From positions 1 to 34,042 of IMG/VR virus record IMGVR_UViG_3300010885_002415: a stretch of DNA of 34,042 bases. The stretch is one strand, 5' to 3'. The notes beneath the pieces are model-generated. The model was not told the DNA's origin and made no database searches. It was given only the letters and a program-made list of their open reading frames with translations. Shown one piece after another: positions 1 through 7,748 of this stretch. The first letter of the stretch is position 1, and every line of letters begins with the position of its first letter. The position numbers and the translations under genes were made by a program. This DNA comes from a virus.

Positions 1-121
1 TAAATGCCATTGCATTGGCATACACATCCGTCAGGGTCATGGTCTCAGCTATGTCAACTGGGTAAGCAACCCCACCTAATGAAGCAAAAGGCGATTGAGC
101 AAAGGTGCTGATTCCGAACAT
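1..121 (-). CDS. 5' end of a tail/fibre-region protein, cut by the window edge
   Basis: An open frame starts with ATG at 121 and runs off the left edge; 40 residues are visible, beginning MFGISTFAQSPFASLGG. Its start overlaps the stop of the upstream gene in a TAATG arrangement, the same coupling seen repeatedly in this late operon, which supports the start. The visible residues carry no catalytic motif. Position at the end of the fibre locus suggests another tail or fibre component; the function is inferred only from context. Confidence 0.6.
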   Translation of the reverse strand, partial: MFGISTFAQSPFASLGGVAYPVDIAETMTLTDVYANAMAF

Positions 122-645
122 TAGGCTTTGATTTCCATAACAGTTATATTTGAAGCACCTCTTGGGTCAAATCCTGACCCATCGTTATCTCTGTTGTTTC
201 TATTAATGTAAGTTGTTCCAGAAACCGCTCCAAATATATAAATTTGATATGTAACTGATGATGTAGTTGCAGGGCTATCCAAGTAATTAAATGAATAATT
301 TCCAATATCAATTGTTGGATAATTTCCATAGTTTGCGCCAGTTGTTACTCTAGGTCTGCTTCCAGCCGTTGCGCCACGAGCTGCGTCAATAATCGTGCCG
401 TCTCTAGCTATGGTTGCATAACAAATAGTATTGTCACTTGACTCATTTATATTATATGAAACTAGAATTTTGTTTGAACTAGCTGATGGTGTAATTGAAA
501 CGCTTAAACCAGTAACCGCCACCCATGAACCGTATGTTGTTGTGGAAAAAGTATCTGTTTTTACGGTTTGTTGTACTTGCAACACAGACCCCGTAGGCAT
601 GCCACTAGCTGGAACCCCAGTATCGCCACTTAGAATTAAAGCCAT
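121..645 (-). CDS. Tail-fibre-type protein, paralogue family A (174 aa)
   Basis: A beta-rich, Ser/Thr/Gly-rich protein typical of phage fibres. After a short leader comes a PTGSVLQV linker (about residues 17-24), then a domain with the signature SITPxxxxxKIL, a central LDSPATTSSVTYxIY motif and a C-terminal ITVMEI end. The same three signatures occur in the proteins at 1185-1697 and 4249-4830, so this is one of three paralogues. Inferred role: distal fibre or receptor-binding module. No enzymatic or chaperone domain (for example peptidase S74) is visible. It is in the late operon, 3 nt after the preceding gene, and overlaps the next gene by TAATG. Confidence 0.7.
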   Translation of the reverse strand: MALILSGDTGVPASGMPTGSVLQVQQTVKTDTFSTTTYGSWVAVTGLSVSITPSASSNKILVSYNINESSDNTICYATIARDGTIIDAARGATAGSRPRVTTGANYGNYPTIDIGNYSFNYLDSPATTSSVTYQIYIFGAVSGTTYINRNNRDNDGSGFDPRGASNITVMEIKA

Positions 646-648
646 AAT

Positions 649-1188
649 TTACCCCACCAAGAAGCCACAGAAGTAGCCTGAGTTATCAATAATTACACTA
701 CCAGCAGGGCATTCAACTTTAAATGAAAAAGCGTCATTAAGGTTTAGGTAGTATTGAATAGTAACAATGTATGTAAGATTTCCTGAACTTACTCCAGATG
801 CGTCAGTATATGCCCCAGCACCACCAGCAATTGCAGACCCATTTATATATGGAGTAAATGCTACATACGCAAGTCCGTTTCTATTAATCCATACTTTTCC
901 TGTAAAACTATAAAACCCAGCAACTGGCGCAGTAAAAGAATTTGTGCTTGTACTATAGTTAGATCCAATGTTTGTAACCGCAGTATCAAAAGTTACTGTT
1001 GTACCACTACCAACAGATTGAGAACCTGTCTTACGAATATAAAAAGCTGGGCGTAATGGGGTGGTTGGAATACCCCCAGAACTTAATAAAAGCCCAGTAG
1101 TACCATTATTTTGAAGCGCTATTGCGCCTGAGTTGTCAGGTGTAGTAACCAGACCAGACGAGGTTGAGGCATTGATTGTTGTTGTCAT
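649..1188 (-). CDS. C1q/TNF-like tail-fibre tip protein (179 aa)
   Basis: The N-terminal about 45 residues are a linker common in aquatic phage fibres (TPDNSGAIALQNNGTTGL). The rest, from about residue 48, looks like a C1q/TNF-type jelly roll: it has NxGSNYSTSTxxFTAPVAG, followed by FYSF and ends in CGFLVG, the usual C1q-like pattern. The C-terminal domain of the 430-aa fibre at 2954-4246 is a paralogue. The start is set at 1188 rather than the longer in-frame 1224, because ATG at 1188 overlaps the upstream stop as ATGA and is preceded by a purine-rich AGAGGTGG. Likely a trimeric receptor-binding tip; the host receptor is unknown. Confidence 0.7.
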   Translation of the reverse strand: MTTTINASTSSGLVTTPDNSGAIALQNNGTTGLLLSSGGIPTTPLRPAFYIRKTGSQSVGSGTTVTFDTAVTNIGSNYSTSTNSFTAPVAGFYSFTGKVWINRNGLAYVAFTPYINGSAIAGGAGAYTDASGVSSGNLTYIVTIQYYLNLNDAFSFKVECPAGSVIIDNSGYFCGFLVG

Positions 1189-1697
1189 GCTGCCACCTCT
1201 TGCAAAGTAATTTGGCAAGTCCAATTGTTTAAAGCTATATACGTTGTGCCTGTGGAATTACATCTCATATAAACGGTATATGAAGTCGCTGATGTTGTTG
1301 CGGGAGAATCTAAATAGGTTAAAGTCATTGTTGAATCACTAGCAGAACTTCTTAACTGCCCTAAACCAGCGGCAACTACATTGGTAGTATTTCTAAAAAT
1401 AGAATATTTTCCATTATCTGTTGTATAACACCCAAAACTAGCAATAATTAAAATTTTACTAGTAGAAAATTTTGGGGTAATACTTGCGGTTAAACCAGTA
1501 GCTACATAGCTTGTGCTTGTAGTTGGTGATTCTGTTGCATAAGTAGCGCCAACTACTTGCAGAATAGTGCCTGGTGTTGTAGTAGCCAAAATAGTTCCGC
1601 CAGTAGTAGGCAGCGTTAGCGTACTAGAACCAGCTACCGAAGGTGCAGCAAGAAGAATCGAACCGCTGGTATCTCCAGCAATACTTACCGAACTCAT
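1185..1697 (-). CDS. Tail-fibre-type protein, paralogue family A (170 aa)
   Basis: The start at 1697 is chosen because it overlaps the upstream stop (ATGA); a longer frame from 1709 would lie inside the previous gene. An N-terminal segment (VSIAGDTSGSILLAAP, then STLTLPTTGG) matches linkers found in many phage fibre proteins. The second half repeats the family A signatures: TGLTASITPKxSTSKIL, TYLDSPATTSATSYTVY and a C-terminal ITLQEVAA. Probable fibre or adhesin subunit. Overlaps the C1q-like gene downstream by 4 nt, implying translational coupling. Confidence 0.7.
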   Translation of the reverse strand: MSSVSIAGDTSGSILLAAPSVAGSSTLTLPTTGGTILATTTPGTILQVVGATYATESPTTSTSYVATGLTASITPKFSTSKILIIASFGCYTTDNGKYSIFRNTTNVVAAGLGQLRSSASDSTMTLTYLDSPATTSATSYTVYMRCNSTGTTYIALNNWTCQITLQEVAA

Positions 1698-1903
1698 AAT
1701 ATAGCCCAACGTGAACCAGACGGAATAGTGACGCTCACGCCTGAAGAGATTGTGATTGGCCCGACAGACATAGCGCTTGAACCTGTAGGGATTGTGTAAG
1801 AAGTAGAAATTGTTTGGGTGTTTAAATAAATAGGTACTTCTGGAGCAAACGCTACAGAGCTGCCCCCACCAATCATTGCACTTTGGACTTTAGTTAATGG
1901 CAT
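1694..1903 (-). CDS. Small fibre-associated protein (69 aa)
   Basis: Begins MPLTKVQSAMIGGGSSVAF and ends with a repetitive beta segment (TIPTGSSAMSVGPITIS, then VTIPSGSRWAIL). This N-terminal phrase and the GPITISxGVxVTIPSGSRW end recur in fibre proteins of aquatic phages, as far as I recall. Coupled on both sides (TAATG upstream, ATGA downstream). A short fibre or fibre-tip cap is plausible; not demonstrated. Confidence 0.65.
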   Translation of the reverse strand: MPLTKVQSAMIGGGSSVAFAPEVPIYLNTQTISTSYTIPTGSSAMSVGPITISSGVSVTIPSGSRWAIL

Positions 1904-2103
1904 TATTCACCCCAAACTGCGTTGCATACAGCCTGTACTTTAGGATCTTGCTCGAAAATGTCATCGCCTTTGTTTAATGTCCAGCGATGGTAGCTTTTAC
2001 TTAGTTCTTTACCATCTTCAAGGATAGTTGTAGCCTGACGCACTTGAACAATGTCATTTTCTACTACTTCAATTTTGTCGATTATTACTTTTTTTTCTAA
2101 CAT
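1903..2103 (-). CDS. Small conserved-type fibre-locus protein (66 aa)
   Basis: A charged, non-repetitive 66-residue protein (MLEKKVIIDKIEVVENDIVQVRQ...), quite unlike the Ser/Thr-rich fibres around it. It has a beta-strand-like first half and a WTLNKGDDI segment, then a Cys/Trp-containing C-terminus. Similar small proteins sit among fibre genes of other aquatic phages; the role is unknown, possibly a fibre assembly or attachment factor. Its stop overlaps the next start (TAATG). Confidence 0.6.
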   Translation of the reverse strand: MLEKKVIIDKIEVVENDIVQVRQATTILEDGKELSKSYHRWTLNKGDDIFEQDPKVQAVCNAVWGE

Positions 2104-2112
2104 AATTTTTCC

Positions 2113-2670
2113 TTAAATTCGGTAAGTGCAACCGCCTAACATTTCACCACCTGGCTCCATTTGTAATTGTGTCCAACCAGCATTATCTGCCGAACAATAA
2201 ATTTCAAAATACGAAGTACCTGGAATTTTATAAAGCGTAGCCATTGTGTATCCATTGGGCCAATCAATATTTCCCGTCATTAAAGAGCCAGTTATATAAG
2301 TGTTGCCGCCTCCAGACGAAAATGGAAGCCCACCTATATTCACATTTCCAGTTCCAGTTGCAGAAGAAAAATTTAAATAAAACCCAGCAGTTACAAGGTT
2401 TCCTACTTTTGTATACCAACCAATTTGTGCACTATAACTTGTTGTTCCAGCGGTTGAATTTCCTATATAAGTAGGTGTCCAAGTGCCTTCTTCATAATCA
2501 TCTAGTGTGTTTGCATCAGATGAAGGGTTTTGAGTTGCTGGAAAAGCTATTTGCCCACCAGTCAAATTAATAGTCGGTATTGTGGCTTGCCCAGTAAATG
2601 TAGGCGAAGCAAGGTTTCCAGAAGAATTTACGTTAGTACCGAGAGCGCCTAAGTTAGCTGCTTGTGTCAT
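2113..2670 (-). CDS. Tail-fibre protein with DYEEGTWTPT module (185 aa)
   Basis: Starts MTQAANLGALGTNVNSSG and continues with SPTFTGQATIPTINLTGGQI, a fibre shaft linker. At about residue 59 it carries DYEEGTWTPTYIG, a phrase I recognise from the start of a C-terminal beta domain in many phage fibres. The remaining about 115 residues form that domain (aromatic and Gly-rich, ending GGCTYRI). Likely adhesin; no enzymatic residues are evident. It sits 2 nt after the 88-aa gene. Confidence 0.7.
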   Translation of the reverse strand: MTQAANLGALGTNVNSSGNLASPTFTGQATIPTINLTGGQIAFPATQNPSSDANTLDDYEEGTWTPTYIGNSTAGTTSYSAQIGWYTKVGNLVTAGFYLNFSSATGTGNVNIGGLPFSSGGGNTYITGSLMTGNIDWPNGYTMATLYKIPGTSYFEIYCSADNAGWTQLQMEPGGEMLGGCTYRI

Positions 2671-2672
2671 TT

Positions 2673-2939
2673 TTAGACCTGTTCAGCTTGCGCCTGTTGT
2701 GCTTCTGCTTGACGTTCTGCGGCAGATTGGATTGGGGCAGCGATCACGATGTCATCTTTAGAACCTGTGATTGACTTGCCTTCACCTAATAAGCGCTGAA
2801 CTTCAGCAGCAATAATTTCTTCCATAGCAATACGGCAACGCTCATGAACTGCGTTTTGAATCCAGTCGTCTTGGCTAAATGCCACTACGCCTAGAGCTTT
2901 GTTTTCTGCATCAGAAAGTGTAATTGTGTATGTTGCCAT
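2673..2939 (-). CDS. Small fibre-locus protein, helical (88 aa)
   Basis: Unlike its neighbours this protein is predicted helical: MATYTITLSDAENKALG, then DDWIQNAVHERCRIAMEEIIAAEVQRLL, and an Ala/Gln/Glu-rich tail (AERQAEAQQAQAEQV) suggestive of a coiled coil. A good Shine-Dalgarno (AGGAGAAA, reading minus) precedes the ATG. Small helical proteins of this type are found in tail-fibre loci of aquatic phages; possible roles are fibre assembly chaperone or connector. Function unproven. Confidence 0.6.
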   Translation of the reverse strand: MATYTITLSDAENKALGVVAFSQDDWIQNAVHERCRIAMEEIIAAEVQRLLGEGKSITGSKDDIVIAAPIQSAAERQAEAQQAQAEQV

Positions 2940-2953
2940 TTTATTTCTCCTAA

Positions 2954-4246
2954 TTAACCTATTAACCAGCCACCAAAATAACCAAACACCGCTTCACTAC
3001 CATATATTGGTTGTCCGCTGTCATTAAACAAATCAACATAATCACCAGCAGCTAGCGTTTTAGTTACCTCTACATGCACAAAATCAAAATATGCTGCTGT
3101 GCTATCGTAAAAGTTTTGATTTTTTTGTACATATGATCCATTTACACGTAAACCAACCCTTGGTCCTGTGTGGGTTCCAGCAGAACCATTATCTAGTACG
3201 GATGCGTAAAAATGATAAGTACCAGCTACGGGAGCAGTAAATCTAGATGTAGAAGTGCTGTAGTTTGAGCCAACGTTTGTAAGCACAACGTTAAATGTAA
3301 TTTGTACACCACCAGTTTGTGCTCCGTTGTCTTTTTGTGCATGAAATATTGGCTGGTAAGGCATTGTTACAATTCCAGTACCAGAAATTCGCATACGCTC
3401 AGTAGCGTTTGTATTAAATGTAATTGGAGTTGCAGAAGCTGTGTATAAATTTAAACTGCCAGCCCCACCCCAATTGCTGTTTCCACTTGAAGGTACAAAA
3501 ATAGCAGTTTGATTAGCGTTTGTGTTGCTACCGATCCAAATTTCACTATAAGCAGTACCGCCGCTGTTTGTGTTTTGTACTTTTATTCCTTGGTCAGCAT
3601 TTGCATTTCCGATAACACTAAGGTTATAACTTGGGCTACTAGTACCAATACTAACTTGACTAGACGAATTCCAAGCAGGACCGCCTGTGCTTAATTTAGC
3701 TGGGGTTACAGCACCATCCACAATATTAGAAGAACTTACTGCGCCAGCAGCATTAGGGATTGCGTTGGCTACAGAGCTGACTTGGAAGGACTCTACAGTA
3801 ACAAGATTGCCAGCCGCAGCACCCGTAGTAAGAACAACAGTAGTTCCGTTAGAAGCAGTATAGTCAGCGCTGCCCAGCAAAACTCCATTAAGGTAGACAT
3901 TGATGAATCCCACGGTGTAAGAAGGCGGTGTGAATGTAGTCTGTCCTGCTGTAGCTGTGAACTCCGTTACGGTTCTGTAAGCTGTGGTAGTTACGCCTGT
4001 TACTGGAACACCAAGATAGCGGCATGAGATATTACCTGTGCCAGTCGGCGGAGCAGTTGTGAAGTTAAGCGTGTTGCCAACTACACCATAAGTAGATGGG
4101 TCTTGAACTACACCAGATACCACCACAAGTACGTTAGTAGTCCCAGCAGGAGCCACCGACATTGTGAAAGCCGTAGTAGAGCCGTTACCGCTAAATTGGT
4201 CGGTAACAAAAGCCGATTGGTATATGGGGTTTCCAATGTATGGCAT
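2954..4246 (-). CDS. Large modular tail fibre with MPYIGN anchor and C1q-like tip (430 aa)
   Basis: Three parts are visible. Residues 1-80 are an anchor module beginning MPYIGNPIYQSAF with FSGNGSTTAFTM; the 468-aa protein at 5136-6542 starts with the same module. Residues about 90-165 form a second beta module with FTATAGQTTF and VYLNGVLLGSADYTASNGTT. A linker with SNIVDGAVTPAKL and ERMRISGTGIVTM leads into a C-terminal C1q/TNF-like domain (about 300-430: GSNYSTST, FTAPVAGTYHF, ending FGGWLIG) paralogous to the tip at 649-1188. A host-recognition fibre by architecture; oligomeric state and receptor unknown. Confidence 0.75.
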   Translation of the reverse strand: MPYIGNPIYQSAFVTDQFSGNGSTTAFTMSVAPAGTTNVLVVVSGVVQDPSTYGVVGNTLNFTTAPPTGTGNISCRYLGVPVTGVTTTAYRTVTEFTATAGQTTFTPPSYTVGFINVYLNGVLLGSADYTASNGTTVVLTTGAAAGNLVTVESFQVSSVANAIPNAAGAVSSSNIVDGAVTPAKLSTGGPAWNSSSQVSIGTSSPSYNLSVIGNANADQGIKVQNTNSGGTAYSEIWIGSNTNANQTAIFVPSSGNSNWGGAGSLNLYTASATPITFNTNATERMRISGTGIVTMPYQPIFHAQKDNGAQTGGVQITFNVVLTNVGSNYSTSTSRFTAPVAGTYHFYASVLDNGSAGTHTGPRVGLRVNGSYVQKNQNFYDSTAAYFDFVHVEVTKTLAAGDYVDLFNDSGQPIYGSEAVFGYFGGWLIG

Positions 4247-4248
4247 AT

Positions 4249-4830
4249 TTAACCCGCTATTTCCATGGCTGTAATTGTTGTAGTACCCCTATCGTCAGCA
4301 CTAAACTGAACTTCATTTCCATTAAGCGAGCGAAAATATACTGTGTATGTAACTGAAGATGTAGTAGATGGACTATCTAAAACTGACATTGAATGCGGTG
4401 TAAGTACCCAACTACCGCCTGGAGTTGAAACTCGCTCAAACCCAAAATTAGTACTACTTAAATTTGTAGAGTTTCTGTATATAGTGCAATACATTGTACT
4501 TGAAGCAGATGTACCCATATAAGCTCCTCCGCCAGCAACTGTTATTAAAATTTTTGAAGTAGTTGCTCTTGGTGTTATTGAAATACCAAAACCTGTAGTA
4601 ACAAAACTACTAGATGATGTACCAATAGTTGAAGTACCAATTTGATTTTGAAGAACTTGCAAAACAGACCCAGTAGGCAAAGATGCAGACGGTAGTACCC
4701 CAGAAGTCTGAGTAGCTAAAGCAACAGCGCCAGTAGCTATCTTTGCAGAAGTAACAGCACCCGCAGCAATATCAACTGCGACAACTGCGCTATCCGCAAT
4801 TCCGTTGGTTCCTATTTGACTGATTGGCAT
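4249..4830 (-). CDS. Tail-fibre-type protein, paralogue family A (193 aa)
   Basis: N-terminal linker MPISQIGTNGIADSAVVAVDIAAGAVTSAKIATGAV is a common fibre shaft motif. PTGSVLQVLQ follows at about residue 52, then the family A domain: SITPRATTSKIL, SVLDSPSTTSSVTYTVYF and the C-terminal ITAMEIAG. Paralogue of 121-645 and 1185-1697. The start overlaps the upstream stop as TAATG. Likely receptor-binding or fibre-tip protein. Confidence 0.7.
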   Translation of the reverse strand: MPISQIGTNGIADSAVVAVDIAAGAVTSAKIATGAVALATQTSGVLPSASLPTGSVLQVLQNQIGTSTIGTSSSSFVTTGFGISITPRATTSKILITVAGGGAYMGTSASSTMYCTIYRNSTNLSSTNFGFERVSTPGGSWVLTPHSMSVLDSPSTTSSVTYTVYFRSLNGNEVQFSADDRGTTTITAMEIAG

Positions 4831-5126
4831 TATTTAGCCTCTTCAACTACAGGAACTTCCCATAGCCATGTATCAGTATTTAGTGTAGCGTCTTCAGATG
4901 GTTTTGGGGCGATAAACACATCGTTTTCTCTATCGTATGTGTAGCCAATACCAGCGTAGTTACCACGCAATGGTGTGCCACCTTGAGTATGCTGATTGCC
5001 AATGGTGTTATAGGATGTTTGAATCCACTCACCAGGGCTTGAATCTACGAATGTTTTAAAGAAATCAGGCTCAGCCACAATCACTTGTGTAACTTTACCG
5101 TCAACTACTTTTGCAAAATGTCCCAT
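4830..5126 (-). CDS. Small fibre-locus protein of the MxHFAKVVDGKVTQVIVAE type (98 aa)
   Basis: Opens MGHFAKVVDGKVTQVIVAE and includes SSPGEWIQTSYNT, phrases that recur in small proteins encoded beside cyanophage and other aquatic phage fibres. The mid-section has YDRENDVFIAPKP and the C-terminus TWLWEVP. About 100 residues is the usual length. It is probably a virion or fibre-assembly component; no activity is established from sequence. The ribosome-binding site AAGGAGAAA lies just upstream. Confidence 0.65.
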   Translation of the reverse strand: MGHFAKVVDGKVTQVIVAEPDFFKTFVDSSPGEWIQTSYNTIGNQHTQGGTPLRGNYAGIGYTYDRENDVFIAPKPSEDATLNTDTWLWEVPVVEEAK

Positions 5127-5135
5127 GTTTTCTCC

Positions 5136-6542
5136 TTAAGCTGTATATGTACCAGATGATGTAAATGTATGATAAGTGTATCCACCTGACGAAGTTACAG
5201 TTCCGCCAGTGCCTTTTTGAGATCCGAGGTAACGAATAATTACAATACCAGAGCCACCAGATGCTCCTGCTTGGTTGTCTTGAGAGCCGCCAGCTGGGCC
5301 ATTAACTGAACTACCTCCAGCTCCACCGCCTGTGTTGGCAGAACCATTTGCGCCCGCAAGATATACTTGAGAAGATGCTCTTGCTCCATTACCGCCACCG
5401 CCCAATCCACCTGTACCAGCAGTTTTACCACCTTCAGTCCAAGGCGCAGCTCCACCACCTCCGCCACCAGCGTAATATGTGCCTAGCGATTTCCAATTAA
5501 TTCCTACACCACCGTTACCAGCAACAGCAGTTGAATTACTACCACTAGCGCTTCCACCTGCACCACCTGCACCACCACCGCCGCCGCCAACACGGTCACT
5601 AGAATTTAGACCGTATCCGCCAGAACTACCTTGACCAGTAGTTCCAGAACCAGGAGTATTTGGAGAGGTGTATCCACCGCCACCGCCTGATCCACCAGAA
5701 TTTGCTGTGTATCCTGGATAAGCTCCCCCTGCTCCGCCGCCTATAGCAGTTTGGCTAAACCCAGTTGAATTACTACCGTTGTTTCCATTTCCACCTCCAG
5801 CAGCTCCAGCTCCACCAGCACCGATAACTATTGAATATGTGTTTCCAGAAATTAATGAAATCGCTGCGTCAATAGCTCCACCAGCCCCTCCGCCACCACC
5901 GCCTGTAGCGTGTTCTCCTGCCTTACAAGAACCTCCACCAGCTACAATTAAATAGTCTGCTGTATAAGGTACAGTTATCCAACTAGGGGCTGCACTAGGG
6001 CCATTAGACTGCAATACTTGACCCGCAGTTCCATAAGAAGGAGTTGTTCCAACACCTAAAGCGCCGTTAGCGGTCAAAGCTAATAGTGAAGCACGAGCAG
6101 AAGTACCGCCGTTGTACAGCGTTATGCCTTCTGATGGGCCTACAGTAACCCGACCTGTACCTGTAACGTAGTCAACAATCGTGCCAGCAAGGTATGCGTT
6201 ACCAAAGTCGCCAGTAGAGAGTAAGCCACCACCAGTAGTAGTAATGTCACCAATAACCGTTGGGTCTTGGGAGATAGCAGCGTAGGTAGTAATTAAACTG
6301 GTGTACTCAACCCAGATGTTATTTGTGCCTGATAGCGGAGCAGAAGTAAATGTAATGGCACTACCAGCTACAGTAAATGCAGAACTTGGGTTTTGAATGA
6401 CGTTATCAACAGCAACAATCATCTGCGCCACAGAAGATACTGGGCGTGTCAAAGTAAAAGTTACAGTTACACCATTACCACTAAAGTAATCAATGGCTGG
6501 GGTAAACCCTTGGTTCTGAACTGTATTACCGATATATGGCAT
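5136..6542 (-). CDS. Glycine-rich adhesin/tail fibre (468 aa)
   Basis: The N-terminal module (MPYIGNTVQNQGF, FSGNGVTVTFTL) matches the anchor of the 430-aa fibre. From about residue 195 (ADYLIVAGGG) to about 440 it is dominated by runs of glycine (GGGGGGAGG, GGSGGGGG) broken by short aromatic or Ser/Asn segments, ending SGIVIIRYLG and SGGYTYHTFTSSGTYT. This is the glycine-rich fibre domain common in aquatic phages. It recalls the polyglycine-helix sandwich of the T-even phage S16 gp38 adhesin, though homology is not shown. Opposite and alternate frames stay open here only because of low complexity. Likely receptor binding. Confidence 0.75.
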   Translation of the reverse strand: MPYIGNTVQNQGFTPAIDYFSGNGVTVTFTLTRPVSSVAQMIVAVDNVIQNPSSAFTVAGSAITFTSAPLSGTNNIWVEYTSLITTYAAISQDPTVIGDITTTGGGLLSTGDFGNAYLAGTIVDYVTGTGRVTVGPSEGITLYNGGTSARASLLALTANGALGVGTTPSYGTAGQVLQSNGPSAAPSWITVPYTADYLIVAGGGSCKAGEHATGGGGGGAGGAIDAAISLISGNTYSIVIGAGGAGAAGGGNGNNGSNSTGFSQTAIGGGAGGAYPGYTANSGGSGGGGGYTSPNTPGSGTTGQGSSGGYGLNSSDRVGGGGGGAGGAGGSASGSNSTAVAGNGGVGINWKSLGTYYAGGGGGGAAPWTEGGKTAGTGGLGGGGNGARASSQVYLAGANGSANTGGGAGGSSVNGPAGGSQDNQAGASGGSGIVIIRYLGSQKGTGGTVTSSGGYTYHTFTSSGTYTA

Positions 6543-6543
6543 A

Positions 6544-6870
6544 TTAGGTCGCAGTCAAAGCAGAAACAATGCAATCACCAGACGAGGCGCTGCCGTTTTG
6601 AACATAAAGAGCATCACTAGTCTTCATCACTACACGGTTGCCTTGGATTACTTCAAGCGAACCGCCAACAGGCACAGTAGCGTTATAGACCAAATAGTAG
6701 TTAACAGAAGAGCGAGTCAAGTAAACCGAAGTAGTAATCGGCGCAGTTGAAGTATTAGATATGATGCAGCTAGAAATAGCCACAGTACCAGAAGCAACGC
6801 TAGTAATAATATTGACTGCGGATATGCCAACGTTTTTGGCTACGAACGAGGTGTTTGAATAAGTTGCCAT
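6544..6870 (-). CDS. Small virion/fibre protein (108 aa)
   Basis: Beta-rich 108-residue protein (MATYSNTSFVAKNVGIS..., VYLTRSSVNYYLVYNATVPVGGS, then LEVIQGNRVVMKTSDALYV). The pattern resembles a small jelly-roll or tail-spike accessory protein, and LEVIQGxRVVxxxxDALYV recurs in fibre-locus proteins of aquatic phages. Placed between the 288-aa fibre protein and the polyglycine adhesin, with 1-nt spacing on each side. Probable virion component. Confidence 0.6.
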   Translation of the reverse strand: MATYSNTSFVAKNVGISAVNIITSVASGTVAISSCIISNTSTAPITTSVYLTRSSVNYYLVYNATVPVGGSLEVIQGNRVVMKTSDALYVQNGSASSGDCIVSALTAT

Positions 6871-6871
6871 A

Positions 6872-7738
6872 TTAGCCCATCATAAAGGATAAGAAGTACG
6901 CATCATCAACTGGAGAAGAACCCCAAGTAGGAGGAGCGCCAGAACCATTTGTTGTTAATACTGAACCAGCCGTACCATATACGCCGTTAAACGCAATCGC
7001 ACCAACCGCATTAATAGTCATAGCATCAGTAGCAGAACTATTAGTTACTAAGTGAATTGCATTACTTGAAATAGTACCAACAACAATATCGGTGCTGCCA
7101 GAAATAAAGTAAGCATTGTTTGGCGCATTAATAGCGCCTGTACCAACATAACCAGATGAGTTAATACCCATCGTAGCGTAGTTAGTTGTTGCTGTCCCAG
7201 TGTCGTTGTAAGCAATAAACTCAGCCGTTGCCGAAGAGCCACTAGATAAGTTCTGAATAGCCGCTTGGTAGTAGCTTGGGTGCGTTGCAACAAAATTAGA
7301 AGCCAGACCTGTATCGGTAAAACCTAATGCCCCGCCAACAACTAAGTTACTTGTATTAGCGTTAGTAGCTAGGGTTACGTTAGGTACTGTGAATCGTGCT
7401 GGTAATGTGACGTTGTTGCTTGCGTCTGTGTTGACAGAGTTCTCAGCTGGGTAAGTAACAAATACAGTCTGTGTGCCAGAGCTAAAGTTAACTAGGGCAG
7501 TAGTGCCAAGGTAGTTAGCATAAACAGTTGTACGGGCAAGCGTACCTGCACCTACAGTACCAAGACCTACTTCCCACTTTGCTCCGCCTTGATCCGCAAT
7601 ACAGTAAAAGGTTGTGTTGCCATTACCAATAGATGAACTAAAGGTCTGATAGCCTAAAGCCGCACCACCAAGCGTAACTGTGCCTGTACCTGGTGCGGTA
7701 GCTGATTCTTGTACTCTGTCTTTTAAGACCAAGGCCAT
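6872..7738 (-). CDS. Tail-fibre shaft protein (288 aa)
   Basis: N-terminus MALVLKDRVQESATAPGTGTVTLGGA with FYCIADQGGAKWEVGLGTV and LARTTVYANYLG is the characteristic proximal domain of many phage tail-fibre proteins (residues 1-100). After SVNTDASNNVTLPARFTVPN come shaft-like repeats and a C-terminal PPTWGSSPVDDAYFLS. There is no tip domain, so this is more likely the attachment/shaft part, with the downstream proteins as tips. The RBS is weak: AAGGAGCC then ATAA before the ATG at 7738. Confidence 0.7.
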   Translation of the reverse strand: MALVLKDRVQESATAPGTGTVTLGGAALGYQTFSSSIGNGNTTFYCIADQGGAKWEVGLGTVGAGTLARTTVYANYLGTTALVNFSSGTQTVFVTYPAENSVNTDASNNVTLPARFTVPNVTLATNANTSNLVVGGALGFTDTGLASNFVATHPSYYQAAIQNLSSGSSATAEFIAYNDTGTATTNYATMGINSSGYVGTGAINAPNNAYFISGSTDIVVGTISSNAIHLVTNSSATDAMTINAVGAIAFNGVYGTAGSVLTTNGSGAPPTWGSSPVDDAYFLSFMMG

Positions 7739-7748
7739 TTATGGCTCC

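Noticed and set aside
5240-5467. Alternate-frame open frame inside the glycine-rich adhesin, or a frameshift there
   Set aside because: Low-complexity Gly codons keep neighbouring frames open; the main frame is continuous for 468 codons.
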